A model generated the notes under the pieces. It ran no database searches. It was not told the DNA's origin and worked only from the letters and a program-made list of their open reading frames with translations. Position numbers and translations under genes: made by a program. Source: Flavobacterium jejuense (GTDB lineage Bacteria > Bacteroidota > Bacteroidia > Flavobacteriales > Flavobacteriaceae). From it: a DNA stretch of 64,000 nt. Shown in pieces: positions 59,941 to 64,000 of the stretch (positions within the stretch are counted from its first letter, which is position 1; every line of letters starts with the position of its first letter). The stretch lies in contig NZ_VEVQ02000008.1 of the NCBI RefSeq assembly GCF_006491595.2, forward strand, positions 62,001 to 126,000. Direction: 5' to 3'.

Positions 59941-62742
59941 TTATTCCTCTTCAATTGCAGTTAAAAAATCGTCATCATTCCAATATTTTTCAAAATCGGT
60001 ATCATCTAAAAATTGCTGTTTTGTTTTTCCTAATCGAATAGATTCTTTGATATGGAATATCATCTTCTCTTTTCTTTCAAAATGAGCAAAACCACAAGCC
60101 AGATTGAAAGCTAATAGAACTTGAGTGATTTCTTCTAATTTTTGAACTTCTTTTAGAAGAAGATCAAAATAGGAAGCATCATTTAATTTTATAGCAGCAA
60201 TAACGTTACGATATAATACATCTTCATCAGAATAGTTTGTCATTCTTGGATATAAATAGTTAAAAATCGTTCTACATTTTTCATTCTCACCATAATGAAC
60301 TAGTTGAGAAATTTGATATCCAAAGTTTTCATAAGAGAAAAGAACTTTTGTTTTATTAAAAATTTCTTTTACTTTATTAAGTAAATAAGTTTGATCTCCA
60401 AAAGAAAAATAATCTTTAGCATTAAAATATCTAGTTAACAATTGTTGTATTTCATTGTCGTAAACGGTATCTATTAAAATGTTACATTTTGAAATTATAA
60501 AATTTCTATAGATTTCTAAATCATTAAAAAAAACTTGTTCATCATGAACTAGATTTCTAATAATTATTTGCACTACATTATAGGTTTCATTCTTGTCAAA
60601 TGAATTAGTTTTTAATGCTTGATCTAGTATTGTAATAATTTTTTCAGGATTTGTTTTATGATATTTGGTTTGAAGTAGGTTAGCTAGATAATAACTTTCT
60701 TTTTTCTGGATTAAAAAGAGGATCAATTGGTTAGCCGTTTCTTCATCAATTTCAATTTTTTCACAGGCTTCATTAATCTGATAAAGAAAATCTTCTTCCA
60801 TTTTTTCAGGAATTATATTGCCCAGCATTCTAATTGCTTTTGGGAGATTCTCTTCGTTTAAGTTTTCCAATAATTCACTTAACTCTTCTTGCTCTTTATT
60901 TTCTTCTTTTTTTGCTAAAATTAATTTTTCTAATTCTGGTGAAGCAATATCTATTATTTGCTGTAATAAACTGTCAAAACAAGATTTGCCATAATAGACA
61001 CTTGCTTCTTCTACATATTTAAAGAAAATTTCTAATAACTTTTTGTGTAAAGTTTCATCAGAAGTATTTTGAAAGGCTGGAATAAAAAGATCTTCCATTT
61101 GGTCTCCAGCTTCACTATTAAGCATGTCTATAGAAGCTTTTTCTAAGAGTTCATACAAGGCTTCAGAAGTAAATTGAGGAAACAAATCATCGATTAATTG
61201 ATCTTGAACTGTAGAACTCCATAAACGATGTCCAGCATCATAATATTTGCATGCTTTATAAAATTGTTTAACTATCTTTTTCTGTGTCTCTACATTTTTC
61301 CTCGAAATAATTTCTTCTAAAACAAGTAAAGCAACATTATAGTTGTCATATACAGATTTAAAAGTCATTTTAAAAATGGTAACTATTGTTTTTTCAGAAA
61401 GATTTCTTAGGTGTTTTTGAATAGCATTGTCTAAAATTTCAATTTTTGTAATTTCTTCTTCAATTTCAATATTAAAAAAACGAGCCAACGGATTATCATC
61501 ATTACTATAATTTGCTTTTACATGCTTTGATAAGTCCAAAATAGTTTTTTCAAATGATACAACATCATCCGTTTTTAATTGAGTAATCAATATATCTATT
61601 GATGGTAGGTTTTTAAATTGGTTTCTTTTTTCCCAGTTTCTTAAAACTTTATAATCTGCTTCTAATTCTTTTAGTGTTGGGTGATTATAAACAGGATTAA
61701 AGTCATTAATATAACGGCAATTTTCGATATCTAAAGTTTCTAAAAATTTTAAAGTAGCAATTACTTCTATGGATTTACTATAATTAAAAGAAAGATCTAG
61801 TTTTTTTAAATGCAAATCTTTTAGCCCTTCCAAATCTTTTAATTCATAAGAGGTTGATACGTTTAAATCTTCTAAACAAGAAAAGTTAGAAAAAGCATCA
61901 CAATTTTTTAAAATTGAATATCGTAAACTAAGTTTTTTTAATTTTTTAAGAGGAGTGATAGGAGTAATATCAAAAATACCACAGGAATTCAAACTTAATT
62001 CTTCTAAATGCTCAAGTGTTCCAATACTTTCAGGAATTGGTTTTAAATATTTGGATTCTTGTTTATCCCCATGATTTAAAGAGTTGTCTAGATTAAGTTT
62101 TTTTAATTTTTTTAAATTACCGAAACTATTGGGTAATTTTATTAAGGAATTACTAATTTCTAAAACTTCTAAATTTTCTAATTGGGTAATAATTTCTGGG
62201 AATGATTTTAATGAAAGACCTCTTAGTTTTAATTCTTTAAGCTGTTTTAAATTTGTTATAGAATTGGGTATGTTGCTCAATCCACACTCAACTAAATTTA
62301 TAGATTCTAATAAATTAAGATTGCTAATTTCGTTAGGTAATAGTTGTTTTTTTAAGAAGTTACCCCAAATTTTAATTTTTTTCAGATTAGGAAAATGAGC
62401 AATTATTTGTTTGGTTTCTGTTTCTACATTTTTTACACTTACATATAGTTCCTCAATCTGAGGCATTGGTTTCATTTTGGTAAAATCGCAATCTCTCCAA
62501 AGTGTTAAGTTTCTAATATGTTCAAGCTGATCTAAATAATCTGGAGTTTCAAATAAATCTTCTCTAGATGCACCATGAAAGCTTAATTTAGTAATATTTG
62601 GATACTCATTTATAATAAGAGGAATTTCAAATTTTTCGGTACAATTATCAAAATGAATTTTGGTTATAGTTTCTGGATGTGTTATTTCTGAAAAATTAAA
62701 AGCTTCTTTAGCTAAATCATTTCTTAATTCTTCCGTTGCCAT
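59941..62742 (-). CDS. Leucine-rich-repeat protein with HEAT-like C-terminal half, copy 2
   Basis: A 933-residue paralogue of the LRR protein at 56953. LRRs lie at about residues 30-370 (LNLLESINLVECGLSNIPNSI, HLEELSLNSCGIFDI), and the remainder is helical. The DNA of the 3' end (59950-60235) is almost identical to 56962-57247 in the other copy, and the upstream intergenic sequence is also alike, so the duplicated unit is a whole gene with its promoter. The middle part (about residues 610-830) has diverged strongly. Function is unknown, as for copy 1. Confidence 0.75.
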   Translation of the reverse strand: MATEELRNDLAKEAFNFSEITHPETITKIHFDNCTEKFEIPLIINEYPNITKLSFHGASREDLFETPDYLDQLEHIRNLTLWRDCDFTKMKPMPQIEELYVSVKNVETETKQIIAHFPNLKKIKIWGNFLKKQLLPNEISNLNLLESINLVECGLSNIPNSITNLKQLKELKLRGLSLKSFPEIITQLENLEVLEISNSLIKLPNSFGNLKKLKKLNLDNSLNHGDKQESKYLKPIPESIGTLEHLEELSLNSCGIFDITPITPLKKLKKLSLRYSILKNCDAFSNFSCLEDLNVSTSYELKDLEGLKDLHLKKLDLSFNYSKSIEVIATLKFLETLDIENCRYINDFNPVYNHPTLKELEADYKVLRNWEKRNQFKNLPSIDILITQLKTDDVVSFEKTILDLSKHVKANYSNDDNPLARFFNIEIEEEITKIEILDNAIQKHLRNLSEKTIVTIFKMTFKSVYDNYNVALLVLEEIISRKNVETQKKIVKQFYKACKYYDAGHRLWSSTVQDQLIDDLFPQFTSEALYELLEKASIDMLNSEAGDQMEDLFIPAFQNTSDETLHKKLLEIFFKYVEEASVYYGKSCFDSLLQQIIDIASPELEKLILAKKEENKEQEELSELLENLNEENLPKAIRMLGNIIPEKMEEDFLYQINEACEKIEIDEETANQLILFLIQKKESYYLANLLQTKYHKTNPEKIITILDQALKTNSFDKNETYNVVQIIIRNLVHDEQVFFNDLEIYRNFIISKCNILIDTVYDNEIQQLLTRYFNAKDYFSFGDQTYLLNKVKEIFNKTKVLFSYENFGYQISQLVHYGENEKCRTIFNYLYPRMTNYSDEDVLYRNVIAAIKLNDASYFDLLLKEVQKLEEITQVLLAFNLACGFAHFERKEKMIFHIKESIRLGKTKQQFLDDTDFEKYWNDDDFLTAIEEE

Positions 62743-62769
62743 ATTATTTGCTTCTTATTTATTTGATTA

Positions 62770-62816
62770 CAAATATAATGGTGTAAGAATTTTAAGAATC
62801 ACTATAAATAGTGATT
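62770..62816 (-). promoter_or_regulatory. Palindrome/promoter module before LRR copy 2
   Basis: A perfect 20-bp inverted repeat with 9-bp arms, AATCACTAT-NN-ATAGTGATT, is at 62797-62816. It is followed on the minus strand 19 bp later by a perfect -7 box TATATTTG (62770-62777). It would suit a dimeric repressor or activator just upstream of the -33 position. Confidence 0.7.
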
Positions 62817-62884
62817 TTAAATTTTTTGAACAGTATTATCTTTACAGAAGTTATAAAATTGAAGTTTTAAGACGAATAAAAATA

Positions 62885-63876
62885 ATGAGTTGTCAATTGA
62901 ACTGTTTGAATTATTAGATAAATATAAATATACTGCTGATTTAGTTAAAAAAGCCGTTGAGGTCTTAAAGAAAGGAGCTGACTCAACTTATAAGCAAGAT
63001 AATTATCCATTTGAAACAAGTTTATATAAATGTTTGTCTTCAGACGAAAGTTTATATAAATTTGATATGGTTAAAATTTTGATTCAAAACGGAGCAGATG
63101 TTAATTTGGCAGCTGATATTTTTTCTCCATTGAGCCAGGCTGTAATGAAAAATGATATTGAAATTATTGAACTTTTACTGGAAAATGGAGCGGATGATTT
63201 AGGTAACTCTTTAAGATGCGCAATTGAACGAGATAATATAGAAGTAGTGCAATTATTAATCAATAATGGTGCTAATGTTAATCATTTTGAAGAGTATAAT
63301 TGTTCCTTTTTGGAATTTTGTAATGAACCTTTTAGATGTAAAAAGGATTATGATTATGAAAAAGCACCAGGTTTAGCAATTGCAGAATTGTTAATTAGTT
63401 GCGGTGCAAATCCTGATGGAATAAAAAATGCAGCATCAAGTCCATTATCAGAAGCAATAAGACATGGTTTTATAGATTTAGTAAACTTATTGTTAGAAAA
63501 TGGAGCAAAATTTGAGGATCAATTTATTTTTTGTTGTAAAACACCGTAGAAATGACCAAATTCTTATTGGAAAAAGAGATGTTTGTTAATAAGTTTTGTA
63601 AAAACAATAGAGGAGAAAATGTACTTATCTATAATGCGATGCAATCCGATTATGAATTAGTAGATTATTGGATTAAATTCTGGAATTGAACTATATGATT
63701 TTGATAAACAAGGTTTTACTGCTTTTCATTATTTGATTATGAAAGAGAAAATGACAATTTTTGAACGATTTTTGCCTTATTTTGATATTCATAAATGTAA
63801 TGCAATAGAGCCAATCTTAGATTTAATAGATAATAAAAAAATGAAATTACGGATAAAAGAATTGTTAAACGTTTAA
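62885..63876 (+). pseudogene. Ankyrin-repeat gene broken by frameshifts
   Basis: Three frames together give one coherent ankyrin protein of about 325 residues. The first open piece (about 62890-63549) has units such as VKILIQNGADVNLAADIFSPL and EIIELLLENGADDLG. It ends at TAG 63547-63549, but a shift of frame at once continues with VEMTKFLLEKEMFVNK up to about 63670. A second shift continues with SGIELYDFDKQGFTAFHYL to a TAA at 63874-63876. The only ATG (62885) is also one base out of frame with the first piece, which otherwise must start at TTG 62890. Either the gene has decayed or the sequence has several single-base errors in A-rich runs. Confidence 0.7.
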
Positions 63877-63891
63877 TTTTTATAAGCACAA

Positions 63892-64000
63892 TTAATCTAG
63901 CAAACCAAGCTCGATAGCATATTTCACTAAACCAGCTGTGTTTTTTACATTCAATTTAGATAATAAATTCCGTTTGTGGGTATTTACTGTGTTTAGACTA
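63892..64000 (-). CDS. LuxR-type response regulator, C-terminal end (5' part outside window)
   Basis: The last 36 codons of a leftward gene run off the window edge. They read LNTVNTHKRNLLSKLNVKN, then GLVKYAIELGLLD, the recognition helix and closing helix of a GerE/LuxR DNA-binding domain in the form typical of NarL-type response regulators of Bacteroidota. The receiver domain lies outside the window, so the partner kinase cannot be judged. It converges with the ankyrin pseudogene, 15 bp apart. Confidence 0.85.
   Translation of the reverse strand, partial: SLNTVNTHKRNLLSKLNVKNTAGLVKYAIELGLLD

Noticed and set aside
62660..62917. Plus-strand 85-codon frame across the LRR copy 2 start and promoter.
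   Set aside because: It runs antisense through a real gene and the palindrome module; its last ten codons use the out-of-frame ATG of the ankyrin gene.

Overview
The window is an AT-rich chromosomal segment of a member of the Bacteroidota, most likely Flavobacteriaceae close to Flavobacterium. Evidence: promoters carry the TAnnTTTG -7 box of that phylum, Shine-Dalgarno sequences are absent, one secreted protein ends in a type IX secretion (T9SS) sorting domain, and the family set fits (archaeal-type GGGP synthase homologue, DUF4301, BlaI/M56 pair, TPP-riboswitch TonB receptor). No rRNA, tRNA, CRISPR array or insertion sequence was seen.

Layout. 1-1.2 kb: the end of a HemW-like gene and a cyclase-family gene. 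1.2-10.3 kb: a nitrogen block, with a leftward porin-glnK-amt operon divergent from gltB-gltD; two matched palindromes lie between them. 10.4-11.5 kb: two small genes. 11.6-19.7 kb: a signalling block with a receiver protein, an HNOBA/PAS histidine kinase, a FIST (NosP-like) protein, two further kinases with nearly identical catalytic halves, an Hpt protein and a LytTR response regulator. 19.8-35.3 kb: a secreted DUF4114/T9SS protein, a TPR/outer-membrane-barrel protein, a STAS protein, a flippase, a GT4 glycosyltransferase, a leftward three-gene membrane/glycosidase operon and a receiver-GT2 fusion. These look like an exopolysaccharide or matrix locus.

The strongest new observation links these two blocks. 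Six promoters carry direct repeats of about 10 bp (consensus close to cATTCRTCkA) spaced exactly 21 bp apart, and one repeat always starts 39-40 bp upstream of a TAnnTTTG-like box. This is the geometry expected of LytTR sites, and the only LytTR protein in the window is encoded at the end of the signalling block. One site has no gene behind it, only about 130 nt and a terminator: a candidate small RNA or gene remnant. HNOBA and FIST proteins are tied to nitric-oxide sensing in other bacteria, so a plausible reading is an NO-tuned phosphorelay that controls matrix production.

35.4-43.9 kb is mostly housekeeping: DUF4407, BlaI/M56 with operators lying on the promoter, ahcY, phosphopantetheinyl transferase, GGGP synthase, pnuC, DUF4301 and an ArfB-like factor. 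43.9-46.4 kb is a TPP-riboswitch-controlled TonB receptor.

46.4-63.9 kb is an accessory region of poorly known genes: a DUF4303 protein, HEAT-like and TPR proteins, an Imm11-like gene of distinctly higher G+C, two tandem LRR paralogues sharing a palindromic promoter module, and a frameshifted ankyrin gene. It resembles an immunity-gene reservoir. The window ends in the 3' end of a LuxR-type regulator.
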